Assembly: GCA_046349975.1 (NCBI GenBank)
Contig: JAXMBH010000015.1
Coordinates: 55,250-119,249, forward strand
Direction of reading: 5' to 3'
Origin: JABDGM01 sp046349975
GTDB taxonomy: Bacteria > Planctomycetota > Planctomycetia > Pirellulales > Lacipirellulaceae
DNA length: 64,000 nucleotides
How positions within the stretch are numbered: position 1 is the stretch's first letter; the number at the start of each line of letters is the position of its first letter. Positions 1 to 8,088 of the stretch are shown here, piece by piece. The notes under the pieces are model-generated. The model ran no database searches and was not told the origin of the DNA. It saw only the letters and a list, made by a program, of their open reading frames with translations. The translations under genes were made by a program, and so were the position numbers.

Positions 1-1
1 G

Positions 2-370
2 AAGATCAATGAGAAGGATTACGAGAGCATCGTCGAAGCGATTTTGAAGCGTGAAGAGTTGGGGAGCACGGGAATTGGGCGCGGGGTCGCGGTGCCGCAT
101 ACGAAGCATCCGTCGATCGAGAAGCTGATTGGCACGGTCGCGATCAGCGAAACGGGAGTGAACTTCGACAGCCTCGACGGTGAGAAGGTGCACCTGCTGT
201 TTTTGCTGGTTTCGCCGCCGGATCGGCCGGGCGACCACTTGCGGGCGCTTGAAAACATATCGCGGCAGCTGCGTGACGACACGTTCTGCCGGTTCCTCAA
301 GCAGAGCAATAAGCCGGAGGACGTTTGGCAACTATTGGAAGAGGCGGACAACAACCAGTTTTCATCGTAA
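2..370 (+). CDS. ptsN: PTS EIIA domain protein, PtsN-like (5' end outside window)
   Basis: Type-2 (fructose/nitrogen-regulatory) EIIA domain, which accepts phosphate from HPr. The frame is open from the first bases of the window, so the gene begins upstream; the TTG at 44 is internal. The motif GVAVPHTK contains the expected phosphorylated His. The domain ends normally with a helical region and no EIIB or EIIC is fused. HPr starts 80 bp downstream and enzyme I follows, giving a complete EI-HPr-EIIA relay with no membrane permease in view. By analogy with PTS-Ntr systems this is inferred to be regulatory rather than a sugar uptake system. Confidence 0.9.
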   Translation, partial: KINEKDYESIVEAILKREELGSTGIGRGVAVPHTKHPSIEKLIGTVAISETGVNFDSLDGEKVHLLFLLVSPPDRPGDHLRALENISRQLRDDTFCRFLKQSNKPEDVWQLLEEADNNQFSS

Positions 371-450
371 GGAGCCCGGCGCGCACTGGCCCCCTGGCGT
401 GCATTTAGCCGTGTCGCTCTGGGGTGTGGCCCGGTGAGCGTTACAGCTAA

Positions 451-744
451 ATGCAAACTCCCCCGGTCAGTCGCGCGGTCGTGATCAAGAACAAGCAGGG
501 GTTACATGCGCGCCCGGCGGAAATGTTTGTGCGGCTGGCGAACCAGTATGAATCGCGGATTCAGCTGCTTCGCGACGATCGCCGCGTAGAAGCCACTAGC
601 ATTATTGATTTGTTAACGTTGGGGGCGACGCAAGGGACGACGCTCGTACTCGAGGCGGTTGGTCCCGACGCCCAAGAAGCGGTCGACGCTTTGGCGAAGC
701 TTGTGGAAGAGAGTTTTCCACAAGAGGATGCCGAGATCGACTGA
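451..744 (+). CDS. ptsH: Phosphocarrier protein HPr
   Basis: A 97-residue HPr that carries phosphate from enzyme I to EIIA. His19 lies in the signature GLHARPAEMF. Ser50 in EATSIIDLLTLGA occupies the position of the regulatory Ser46 of Gram-positive HPr, so control by an HPr kinase is possible; no kinase gene is in the window. Length is normal apart from short N- and C-terminal extensions. It lies between the EIIA gene and ptsI on the same strand, though about 500 bp separate it from ptsI. Confidence 0.95.
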   Translation: MQTPPVSRAVVIKNKQGLHARPAEMFVRLANQYESRIQLLRDDRRVEATSIIDLLTLGATQGTTLVLEAVGPDAQEAVDALAKLVEESFPQEDAEID

Positions 745-1242
745 GGACGCGGAGACTTGCGGTTGTGGGTGGAGAGGTTGGTGCGTGGCAGCGTGGCCAC
801 GACGAACCGCTGCTCGCCTCGGCGAGTCCCGAGCGACCTGGCCCCTCCCCACGTGGGAGGGGGAATTGGGAACACGAGGATCGAGCTGAGCCGCAAGGGT
901 AGCAGTCGCTGCGCGGCGGGGCTTGATCTGGCGACGACTTATTGAAGGGCGAAGTGCGAGCGGGCGTGGACGCGATGCGTCGCGACGATTTGCGGTTTCG
1001 CCGACCGAATTAATTAACAACATTTTAGACCCGTACCTCGACGCGACGGCACTCGCATCGCAGGAAACGCTCGGCACCCGCGGCCTCTTCTCGCGACTAG
1101 CGCGGCCCAGCCGACCGATCGTGCGACCTCTGCCGGCCATTCGCATCGAAGCCGCGCTCGGTTGAAGGTTCAGCAGGAGGAACCGCGCCGTGTTCGCCGC
1201 TTCGGCTCGCGCAGCAGGTAGTTGGGCAACGCGCGACACAAC
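745..1242 (+). other. Intergenic region ptsH-ptsI with a hairpin
   Basis: About 500 bp without a convincing gene. The short open frames here have no recognisable domain or ribosome-binding site. At 842-862 there is a perfect 8-bp inverted repeat (CCCCTCCC / GGGAGGGG) around the loop CACGT. It is not followed by a T tract, so it looks like a REP-type palindrome rather than a classical terminator. A related GC-rich palindrome occurs at 60516-60534. Confidence 0.5.
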
Positions 1243-2985
1243 ATGGAACGTCTTCAAGGGATTGCCGTATCGCCCGGCGTGGCGATCGGCGAAGTGCTGG
1301 TGATGGATAACGAGGGGTTCCGCATCCCTCGGCGATTCCTCCCGCGGGACGCGGTGGAGGACGAGCTCAACCGGCTGAATCAGGCCATCGCATCGGCCAC
1401 GGCGGAAATCGAACGCCATCGGGTGCGCGTTTCCGAGCAGTTGGGCAAGGATTCGGCCGCGATCTTCTCGGCCCACATCCAGATGCTCAACGATAAGAGC
1501 TTGCGGCACAAGCTCGAGGAGATGATTCGCCAGCGGCACTATTCGCCCGAGTACTCGGTGAGCCGGGCGCTGCGGCATTACGCGAAAGTGATTCAATCGC
1601 TCGACGGCGACTACATGCCGGAGCGGGCGAATGATATTTTCGACATCGAGAAGCGGCTCTTGCGGCATTTGTTCGGCAAGCGGCGGGAAGAGCTGGCGCA
1701 TATCAATGCCGAGGTGCTGGTACTCGCGCACACGCTCACGCCGAGCGAAACATCGAACCTCAACCCGAAATTCGTGAAAGGGTTCGTGACGGAAATCGGC
1801 GGGGCCGGTAGTCACACGGCGATCGTGGCGGAGGCGCTCGGCATTCCGGCGGTGGTGGGCATTGGGCCGTTTTTGACGAGCGTTTCCGGCGGCGAAACGG
1901 CAATTATCGATGGGTACCAGGGCATCGTCATTCTGCATCCCGATGAAGAGACGATCGCCCGATATCGGCACGAGGTAATTCAGTATCGTTCGCATGCGGC
2001 GAAGCTCGAAAAGCTGCGCGACTTGCCGGCGGAATCGGCGGACAAGGTTCGCATTCAGCTGCTCGGGAACATTGAGTTTCCGTACGAAGTGGAGCAATGC
2101 CAGAAGCGCGGGTCAGATGGGATCGGGCTGTATCGCACCGAATTCTTGTTCCTCTCGCGCGACACGGAGCCGACGGAGCAAGAGCAGACGGCGGCGTACA
2201 CGGCCGTGGCGACGGCACTGCAGGGGCAGCCGGTCGTGATGCGGACGATCGATCTCGGGGCCGATAAGATGCCGGGCATTCCGTTCCCGGAAGATGAGGC
2301 GAATCCCTTCTTGGGGTTGCGCAGCATTCGGCTCGCGCTCAAGAACCCGGAGATGTTCCGTACGCAGTTGCGAGCGATTTTGCGGTCGAGCACGGCGGGG
2401 AACATCAGCATTATGTTCCCGCTGATCGCGACGCTTTTGGAACTCAAGCACGCGAAGATGGTGCTGCGCGAGGCCCGCGAGGATTTGGAAGAGGAAGGCG
2501 CGAAGTTCGATAAAGACATCAAGGTCGGCATGATGGTCGAGGTGCCGTCGGCCGTGATGATGCTCGATCACTTCGCGGAAGAGGTGGATTTTTTCAGCAT
2601 CGGCACGAACGACCTGATTCAGTACGCGCTCGCGGTCGACCGGAGCAACAAGGATGTGGCGGGGCTGTACACGGGTTCGGAGCCGTCGATTTTGCGGCTC
2701 ATCAACATGTCGATTCGCACGGCACAAGCGCACGAAGTGCCGATCAGCATGTGCGGGCAGATGTGTGGCAATCCGCTGTACACGATGCTGTTGTTGGGAC
2801 TCGGTCTGCGAAGTATGAGCGTGACGCCGGCCGCGATTCCCGAAATCAAGCAGGTCATTCGCCGCGTGTCGGTTTCGGCATGCGAGCGTGTGGCCGAGCG
2901 TGCCCTCGAGCTCGAAAGCTCGCGCGATGTGAAGACATATTTGAAGGAAGAGTTGACGAAGGTCATACCGGAATTTCCGGCGTAG
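1243..2985 (+). CDS. ptsI: PTS enzyme I (phosphoenolpyruvate-protein phosphotransferase)
   Basis: Uses PEP to phosphorylate HPr. I chose the ATG at 1243 because the protein then begins MERLQGIAVSPGV, the family's usual start; a TTG seven codons upstream is the alternative. The resulting 580 residues match enzyme I without an N-terminal GAF domain. Order: HPr-binding helical domain, swivelling domain with phospho-His191 (GSHTAIVAEALGIPAVVG), then the PEP-binding TIM barrel (GIGLYRTEFLF, MVEVPSAV, FFSIGTNDLIQYA). The catalytic Cys lies near residue 504 in CGQMCGNP, where many homologues have CGEMAGD; this is a mild variant of a conserved site. A strong inverted repeat follows the stop codon. 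Confidence 0.95.
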   Translation: MERLQGIAVSPGVAIGEVLVMDNEGFRIPRRFLPRDAVEDELNRLNQAIASATAEIERHRVRVSEQLGKDSAAIFSAHIQMLNDKSLRHKLEEMIRQRHYSPEYSVSRALRHYAKVIQSLDGDYMPERANDIFDIEKRLLRHLFGKRREELAHINAEVLVLAHTLTPSETSNLNPKFVKGFVTEIGGAGSHTAIVAEALGIPAVVGIGPFLTSVSGGETAIIDGYQGIVILHPDEETIARYRHEVIQYRSHAAKLEKLRDLPAESADKVRIQLLGNIEFPYEVEQCQKRGSDGIGLYRTEFLFLSRDTEPTEQEQTAAYTAVATALQGQPVVMRTIDLGADKMPGIPFPEDEANPFLGLRSIRLALKNPEMFRTQLRAILRSSTAGNISIMFPLIATLLELKHAKMVLREAREDLEEEGAKFDKDIKVGMMVEVPSAVMMLDHFAEEVDFFSIGTNDLIQYALAVDRSNKDVAGLYTGSEPSILRLINMSIRTAQAHEVPISMCGQMCGNPLYTMLLLGLGLRSMSVTPAAIPEIKQVIRRVSVSACERVAERALELESSRDVKTYLKEELTKVIPEFPA

Positions 2986-2994
2986 GAAGAAATA

Positions 2995-3069
2995 GGTGTC
3001 GGGTGTCAGGTGTCAGAAAGAAGTTGGCGTCGTGTTTTATCCGACACCTGACACCCGACACCTGACACC
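2995..3069 (+). repeat. Heptamer-repeat hairpin after ptsI
   Basis: The left arm 2995-3016 is built of GTGTCGG/GTGTCAG units. The right arm 3041-3069 contains CGACACC and TGACACC alternating. The arms pair over about 22 bp with one mismatch and a 24-nt loop. It starts 10 bp after the ptsI stop codon and could end or stabilise the transcript, although no T tract follows. The same heptamers occur in tandem at 59267-59329, so this is a dispersed repeat family. Confidence 0.75.
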
Positions 3070-3147
3070 TTGTATCCAAAACATATGAGTGGAAGCCCCG
3101 AAGGGCTTTGCTCCCGAACACACACGCACACATGGAACCAATTGCAC

Positions 3148-5015
3148 ATGAAACAAGAGATGTTGATCAACGTCGCGCAGGCAGAGGAGTGCCGGATCGC
3201 GATTGTTGAGGATGGGCAGCTCGAGGAGTTATACCTGGAGCGGATGAGCCAGCAGAATTTTGTCGGGAATATCTACAAAGGCCGCATCGTTAATTTGGAA
3301 CCGAGCATTCAGGCGGCATTCGTCGATTTCGGCGTGGGCCGCAACGGGTTCCTGCATATCAGCGACGTGGAGCCGCAGTATTTCCGCCAGGGCGGCTACG
3401 ATCCGCGGAACGCGAATTTGCCGAACGGCGGGCAGTCGCGCGATCGAGATCGTGGGCGAGACCGTGATCGAGGTCGGGACCGCGGCCCAGAACGTGATCG
3501 AGATCGCGAACGGGGACCAGAGCGCGACCGCGACGACGATCAGCCGCGGGACTTCGATGGACCCGAGTTCGCAAGCGATGATGAACTGCGCGACGATGAT
3601 TTCGACGGGGCGGCGATCTGGATCGCGGCGATCGCGATCATGGCGGCGAGCAAGAGCGTGACCGCGGCGAGGGGCGCGGCGGCAATGGCCACGGCGGGCG
3701 GCGCGGCGGCGGCAATCGCAATGGCGGCGGTGGCACGCGGACGCGGTTTCGCACGGGTGTGCGGCCGCGGTTCAAGCCGCCGATTCAAGAGATTTTTCAG
3801 CGCGGCGATGAAGTGTTGGTGCAGGTCATTAAGGAAGGCATCGGCACAAAGGGGCCAACGCTCTCGACGTACATCAGCATCCCGGGTCGGTACCTGGTAT
3901 TGATGCCGGCGCTAGGCCGGATTGGCGTGTCGCGGAAGATCGAGAATGATGAAGACCGGCGCCGGCTGCGCGATATTTTGCGCGAGCTCAATCCGCCCAA
4001 AGGCGTGGGGTTCATCGTCCGCACGGCCGGCACCGATCGTACAAAGAAGGAACTCTCGCGCGACCTGGCGTATTTGCTGCGGTTGTGGAAGGTGATCGTT
4101 CGCCGGATCAAGAAGACGACCGGGCCGGTGGATATCTACGAAGAAAGCGACATGATCATTCGCACGATTCGCGATATCTTCACCGCGGATGTCGACTCGA
4201 TACTCATCGACGAGCCGAAAGCGTACGAGCGGGCGAAAGAGTTTTTGCACATGGTGATGCCGCGATACGTGAATCGGCTGAAGTTGTATGAAGGCCGCGA
4301 GCCTTTGTTTCAGAAATACAGCCTCGACCAGGAGATCGCGCTCATCAACCAGCGCAAGGTGCCGCTCAAGGGCGGCGGGTCGCTGGTGATCGATCAAACC
4401 GAAGCGCTGGTGGCGATCGACGTAAACAGTGGCAACTTCCGCACCGATGGGTCGGCGGAGGATTCGGCCTATCAGCTCAATCAAATCGCGGCGCGGGAAA
4501 TTGCGCGGCAGTTGCGGCTGCGCGATTTGGGCGGCGTGGTGGTGAACGACTTCATCGACATGCGGAAGGAACGTAATCGCCGGAACGTGGAACGCACGCT
4601 GCGCGACGCGGTGCGGCGCGACCGGGCCCGCACGAAGATTCTGCGCACGAGCCCGTTCGGCCTGATTGAAATGACGCGGCAGCGGATTCGGCCGAGCATC
4701 AAACGAAGCGTGTATAAGGAATGCCCCTCGTGCAACGGCAGCGGGCTGGTGAAATCGGCCGAAAGCATGGCGATTGAGGTCGCCCGCAAGCTGCAGCTGG
4801 TCACGAGCGGCAAGCAGGTTTCCCGCGTCATCGTGACGGTGGAGGAAGAGGTGGCGAACTACCTGAACAATAAAAAACGCCGAGATTTAGTGCAGCTGGA
4901 GACGGAGAACAACGTCGAGCTGCAGATCATTAGCGGAGAGGGTTTGTCGCCGGAATACCTGAAAATTGACTGCCAGGACGCCAACGGCCGGGAAGTGCGG
5001 ATTGCGGACGCCTGA
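3148..5015 (+). CDS. rng: Ribonuclease E/G, with an apparent -1 frameshift
   Basis: Endoribonuclease for mRNA turnover and rRNA/tRNA processing. Start chosen at ATG 3148 (MKQEMLINVAQAEECRIAI). The S1 domain begins normally (FVGNIYKGRIVNLEP, FLHISDV), is interrupted by an Arg/Asp-rich stretch (about 3440-3600) and then a Gly-rich stretch (3610-3750), and resumes at FQRGDEVLVQV. The DNase I-like catalytic core is intact, with Asp in AIDVNSG (near 4414) and VNDFIDM (near 4545), and the zinc-link motif CPSCNGSG near 4721. Reading must shift at about 3607-3610: adding one G to the GGGG run joins DDDFDG to GGDLDRGDRD and keeps the frame open. This is probably a homopolymer error or strain mutation in a gene expected to be functional; programmed frameshifting is less likely. 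Confidence 0.88.
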
Positions 5016-5114
5016 CGGTTGCCATAAACTGAAGGGCTCGCTTGGCGGCGAGGATCTTGGGGGTGGCTAGGGTTTAATGCACGGAGCCCTGAGCCCCCGA
5101 ATGGGCGGGCTGTC

Positions 5115-5495
5115 ATGTTTGAGATTGGCACTAGCGAACTGATTGCACTGAGCATTCTCGCCGCAATCTTGTTTCGGCGTCGCATTGCTTCAGCGATCAT
5201 CGCAGCCGTCCGCGCCATCCAGGCTTATCGCGAAGAGCTGGAAGAACGCCGCCGGCGCGAACGGCAACAAGGAACCAGCGTCGACTATGTCGAACTAATT
5301 ACGGAGCAGAGAGATCGAGGCATGACGAAGCACTTGAAGAAGTTTTTATGGTCCCCCGGCTTTTGGGCGACGCTGGGTATCCTCGGCTGCACGACCGGGC
5401 TGTACTTTCAGCGCGTCGCGGCGAACGGCTCCGGCTTGTGGTGCCTGGGCCTGATTTTCTTGGGGGCTGCGTACCTCGAAAAGAATCCGTACTAG
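5115..5495 (+). CDS. Small membrane protein with a TatA-like N-terminus
   Basis: A 126-residue protein of unknown function. The N-terminal hydrophobic helix (MFEIGTSELIALSILAAILF) resembles TatA/TatB starts. It is followed by a charged, Arg/Glu-rich helix and then two more hydrophobic segments near residues 82-102 and 108-122. The two extra segments and the lack of the TatA hinge argue against calling it TatA. It lies between rng and rplU on the same strand. Confidence 0.6.
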   Translation: MFEIGTSELIALSILAAILFRRRIASAIIAAVRAIQAYREELEERRRRERQQGTSVDYVELITEQRDRGMTKHLKKFLWSPGFWATLGILGCTTGLYFQRVAANGSGLWCLGLIFLGAAYLEKNPY

Positions 5496-5517
5496 AGTAT
5501 TTGAGATTACCAGTTAA

Positions 5518-5587
5518 CCACGACGACACAACGATCACGACGAAGAGACATGTAAGTATTTGCGTTGTGTCCGTTGTGTCGTCGTGG
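5518..5587 (+). repeat. 15-bp inverted repeat upstream of rplU
   Basis: Perfect 15-bp arms (CCACGACGACACAAC at 5518-5532 and its complement at 5573-5587) around a 40-nt loop. It lies 48 bp before the L21 start codon. It could be a terminator for the upstream gene, a leader structure for rplU or a dispersed repeat. There is no T tract. Confidence 0.6.
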
Positions 5588-5634
5588 TAGATAAATCGAT
5601 CAAGTTGAAGCAAGAATAGATAGTGAGTCTGCAT

Positions 5635-5946
5635 ATGTACGCCATCATTAGCGACGGCAATCGCCAATATCGAGTGGAAGAAGGTCAGGAGGTCGTCGTC
5701 AGCTATCGCGACGTGCCGGCCGGCGAAAAGTTCAACTTCGAATCGGTGCTAGCCGTGGGCGGCGCGGGCGACACGAAGCTGGGTTCGCCGCTGGTCTCTG
5801 GCGCGACGGTCGCCGCCGAAGTGCTCGGCCCCGAAAAGGGCGAAAAGCTCGTCGTTCAGAAACTGCGCCGCCGGAAAAACTTCCGCAAGAAGACCGGCGA
5901 GCGGCACATCTTCACGCGCGTGCGGATTGGGAAGATTAGCGTGTAG
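5635..5946 (+). CDS. rplU: 50S ribosomal protein L21
   Basis: Binds 23S rRNA in the large subunit. I chose ATG 5635, giving the canonical start MYAIISDGNRQYRVEEGQ and 103 residues; a GTG four codons upstream is also in frame. The C-terminal basic motif KLRRRKNFRKKTGER is typical. In many bacteria rpmA (L27) follows rplU directly, but here the next frame is an unrelated hypothetical gene, so the usual pair is split. Confidence 0.96.
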   Translation: MYAIISDGNRQYRVEEGQEVVVSYRDVPAGEKFNFESVLAVGGAGDTKLGSPLVSGATVAAEVLGPEKGEKLVVQKLRRRKNFRKKTGERHIFTRVRIGKISV

Positions 5947-5980
5947 TTTCGCTGTCGACGACCATACGGAGTTGGCCCCG

Positions 5981-6361
5981 GTGTACCTGCGCTTTGTACA
6001 AGGCGCCGATTCACAAGATGCTCGTTGGCTGACCGGCGTGATTACTGCGGCGAGAATTCTCCGCGATGACCGTGTGTTAGAGCAGCACGAGATCGAAACT
6101 GTCGAATCTACATTCGAATGGTTTAACGACAACATCCCCTGCCCTCCTTTCCAAGCCAGCCTGGCCTCGGGAAAGTGGACGCCTCATGCGGTGGCTTGGT
6201 TTCGCCCCGAAGCGGGCGAAGCAATTCAGCGAATGTGGCAACTAGTCGCAATTCTTAAGGAACATGGCGTGCCGGTTCGCGTGGTCCGAAGCGCGAGTCC
6301 GGGCATGATTGTTTACCGCGATGAATTCCAGGTGGTGGTGGAGACGCCCAAACGCGCGTAG
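5981..6361 (+). CDS. Conserved hypothetical protein
   Basis: About 126 residues; no family recognised. The GTG at 5981 is preferred because longer versions would overlap rplU. The sequence is soluble, with a Trp- and Pro-rich centre (TFEWFNDNIPCPPF, WTPHAVAWFRPEA) and a beta-rich C-terminus ending VVVETPKRA. It starts 34 bp after rplU and could be cotranscribed. Confidence 0.6.
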   Translation: MYLRFVQGADSQDARWLTGVITAARILRDDRVLEQHEIETVESTFEWFNDNIPCPPFQASLASGKWTPHAVAWFRPEAGEAIQRMWQLVAILKEHGVPVRVVRSASPGMIVYRDEFQVVVETPKRA

Positions 6362-6412
6362 CGGGTTTTTGACGCGCTCGAGGCTCTAGCCCGTTGCCGA
6401 TACGATCGCAGT

Positions 6413-6474
6413 TTGCTGCTGCGGGACGTCCCACCGTATACTTGGGGTGTTGTACCTCTCGTGCTGAGGAGCAC
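6413..6474 (+). promoter_or_regulatory. Candidate promoter, operator and RBS hairpin of hicBA
   Basis: TTGCTG (6413-6418) and TATACT (6437-6442) are separated by 18 bp. The perfect palindrome GGGACGTCCC lies in the spacer at 6423-6432, where a HicB repressor could bind. Just before the start codon GTGCT-GAGG-AGCAC (6461-6474) forms a hairpin holding the Shine-Dalgarno GAGGAG. All is inferred from sequence alone. Confidence 0.45.
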
Positions 6475-6476
6475 CG

Positions 6477-6764
6477 ATGCTGATCTATAAGGCCGGGTAT
6501 AAATTCGTCTCGGGCGGCGTGCATGCGCAAGTCGTCGATTTTCCGGCGGCAATCACTTGTGCGGCTGACTTGACCGAAGCGCGGCGGCTGCTGGCGGCTG
6601 CGCTACTCGATGTGGCGGAAACCCGGCTCGAACTCGGCCAATCGTTGCCAACGCCGAATCCCGCGGCTTCAGATCCTGACATGGATTTCGAGGAGCCGAT
6701 CTACCTGCATTTGAGCGCAAGCAGCCAGGTGAACCAACTTCCGGCCGGAGAAATCGCTTCGTGA
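6477..6764 (+). CDS. hicB: HicB-like antitoxin
   Basis: A 95-residue HicB-family protein with the partly degraded RNase H-like fold seen in HicB (YKFVSGGVHAQVVDFPAAITCAAD, then LTEARRLLAAALLDVAE). It is expected to bind and neutralise HicA and to repress its own promoter. The ATG at 6477 follows a GAGGAG ribosome-binding site. The stop codon overlaps the toxin start (GTGA). The gene order antitoxin-toxin is the reverse of classical hicAB but common for this subtype. No DNA-binding domain is obvious at the C-terminus. Confidence 0.85.
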   Translation: MLIYKAGYKFVSGGVHAQVVDFPAAITCAADLTEARRLLAAALLDVAETRLELGQSLPTPNPAASDPDMDFEEPIYLHLSASSQVNQLPAGEIAS

Positions 6765-6946
6765 AGCGTAAGGATCTCGTTAAGCACTTGCATCGGCACG
6801 GTTGCGAGCTGTTGCGTGAAGGGAGCAGCCACTCGGTGTGGGTAAACCCGGCGAACCAACAGCAGGCATCGATTCCGAGGCATCGTGAGATCAACGATTA
6901 CACCGTCCGGGCAATTTGCCGGCAATTGGGAGTGCCTGAACCATAA
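6761..6946 (+). CDS. hicA: HicA-like toxin
   Basis: A 61-residue double-stranded-RNA-binding-fold mRNA interferase. It shows the HicA pattern: MKRKDLVKHLHRHGCELLREG, then the catalytic His in SSHSVWVNP, then IPRHREINDYTVRAICRQLGV. It starts at GTG, overlapping hicB by 4 bp, which indicates translational coupling. It appears intact. Confidence 0.88.
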   Translation: MKRKDLVKHLHRHGCELLREGSSHSVWVNPANQQQASIPRHREINDYTVRAICRQLGVPEP

Positions 6947-7087
6947 CGAGCGCTGAGCGTTCAAGCACCGGTAAAAACCTAGAATCATGGGCGAATACTC
7001 AATCACCTGTGAATGCGATGCGGCGCACGATGTCGCCGCATCTGAGGCGGCTCAAAGATAAAATGTTCGTGCGGGAAATCGGTCGAT

Positions 7088-7552
7088 GTGTCGACACTTT
7101 CTGACTTGCGAAAATCGGCCGGCCAGACAGCAATCCCATTAAAAACGATCGAAAGAATTCGGGTTATGGTACGTGATGGGGCACTGCCAGCCGGCGACAT
7201 TTGTCCGGTCTCCGGGCGACCAGCGAATGATACAATCTTGTTGCATGTGCAATGTGAACGACCGTGGGTGCGTGGCGGCGACCCTTGGGATACAGGGAAA
7301 GTCATTGTATATGTGTTGTTATTCGGCTGGCTCGGTGCTTTGATTGCGTCGAGAAAAACCCCACCAGACGAAAAGTTGGGACGGGACACATCCGTAACTA
7401 TTCCGCTACGGATTTCGTCCGACGTACGACCCAAATTCGAGCGTCTTCGCCGTCAGCGAAAATTGAAATCGCTGCTGCCCCAGACACCAATTTACTCAAC
7501 ATTCCTGAAAGAGTATCCGGAAGCTTGGGTGTCTGTGTTAAAGAATGCCTGA
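7088..7552 (+). CDS. Hypothetical protein with one membrane segment
   Basis: About 154 residues starting at GTG 7088; no ATG is in frame upstream. A CPVSGRPANDTILLHVQCERP stretch with two Cys precedes one hydrophobic segment (VIVYVLLFGWLGALIA, around residues 71-87) and a basic C-terminal half. No family recognised. The lower GC and weaker codon bias than its neighbours leave some doubt about the start. Confidence 0.5.
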   Translation: MSTLSDLRKSAGQTAIPLKTIERIRVMVRDGALPAGDICPVSGRPANDTILLHVQCERPWVRGGDPWDTGKVIVYVLLFGWLGALIASRKTPPDEKLGRDTSVTIPLRISSDVRPKFERLRRQRKLKSLLPQTPIYSTFLKEYPEAWVSVLKNA

Positions 7553-7602
7553 CGAGTCACTTCGAAATTGATATCACAGCAACCCAAGGATTGGTAAACA
7601 AA

Positions 7603-7800
7603 ATGAGCACCGAGAAACCGAAGCAGTGTTTGGCGTGTGGGCGTGGGCCGGATGCTACGCCGCTGATTGCGTTGGATTATCGCGACGAGCAGATTTGGAT
7701 TTGTCCGCAGCATTTGCCGGTGTTGATTCATGATCCAGGTGCGCTCGTCGGGCGGCTGGCGGGGGCGGAGAATCTGAGCCCGGCGGAGCACCACGATTGA
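7603..7800 (+). CDS. Small zinc-ribbon-like protein
   Basis: A 65-residue protein, MSTEKPKQCLACGRGPD with a later CPQH motif, so CxxC plus CxxH could bind one zinc ion. ATG 7603 is used; the open frame extends upstream only through the preceding gene in another frame. It resembles short conserved planctomycete proteins of unknown role. Confidence 0.65.
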   Translation: MSTEKPKQCLACGRGPDATPLIALDYRDEQIWICPQHLPVLIHDPGALVGRLAGAENLSPAEHHD

Positions 7801-7913
7801 TGAAGCCTGCGCGGCAGCCAACTTCGCCATCGCGATCAGGCGGTTGCTGCAGTGCGTCCTGAGTTCGCATGGAAGAGCACGCTGCTCGCAGCTGGTCAGT
7901 AAAAGAGCGTTTT

Positions 7914-8032
7914 AGTCCGCAGATGACGCAGATGGCCGCAGATAAAGACAGCCAGATGAAAAGGGAAACGATCGTCGAAATGGCTTGTCTTCACTGTTAA
8001 CGATCTGCGAACATCTGCGCCATCTGCGGACT
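7914..8032 (+). repeat. Inverted CGCAGATG-type repeat
   Basis: TCCGCAGATGACGCAGATGG begins at about 7917. The opposite strand carries the same motif at 8003-8032 (ATCTGCG, CATCTGCG, CATCTGCGGA), separated by about 60 bp. A partial copy, TAGTCCGCAGATGACGC, lies near 24109. This is a dispersed intergenic repeat with no coding capacity. Confidence 0.65.
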
Positions 8033-8088
8033 CGCTTTCGCTATGGTAACAGCTAAGTCTATCGCAGCATAGGCAAGACAATAGCGCG

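Noticed and set aside
3600..3615. Programmed -1 frameshifting in RNase E/G
   Set aside because: No classical X-XXY-YYZ slippery heptamer with a following pseudoknot is evident; a homopolymer indel is simpler.
5115..5495. TatA protein
   Set aside because: The N-terminus resembles TatA, but two further membrane segments and the lack of the hinge and amphipathic helix pattern do not fit.
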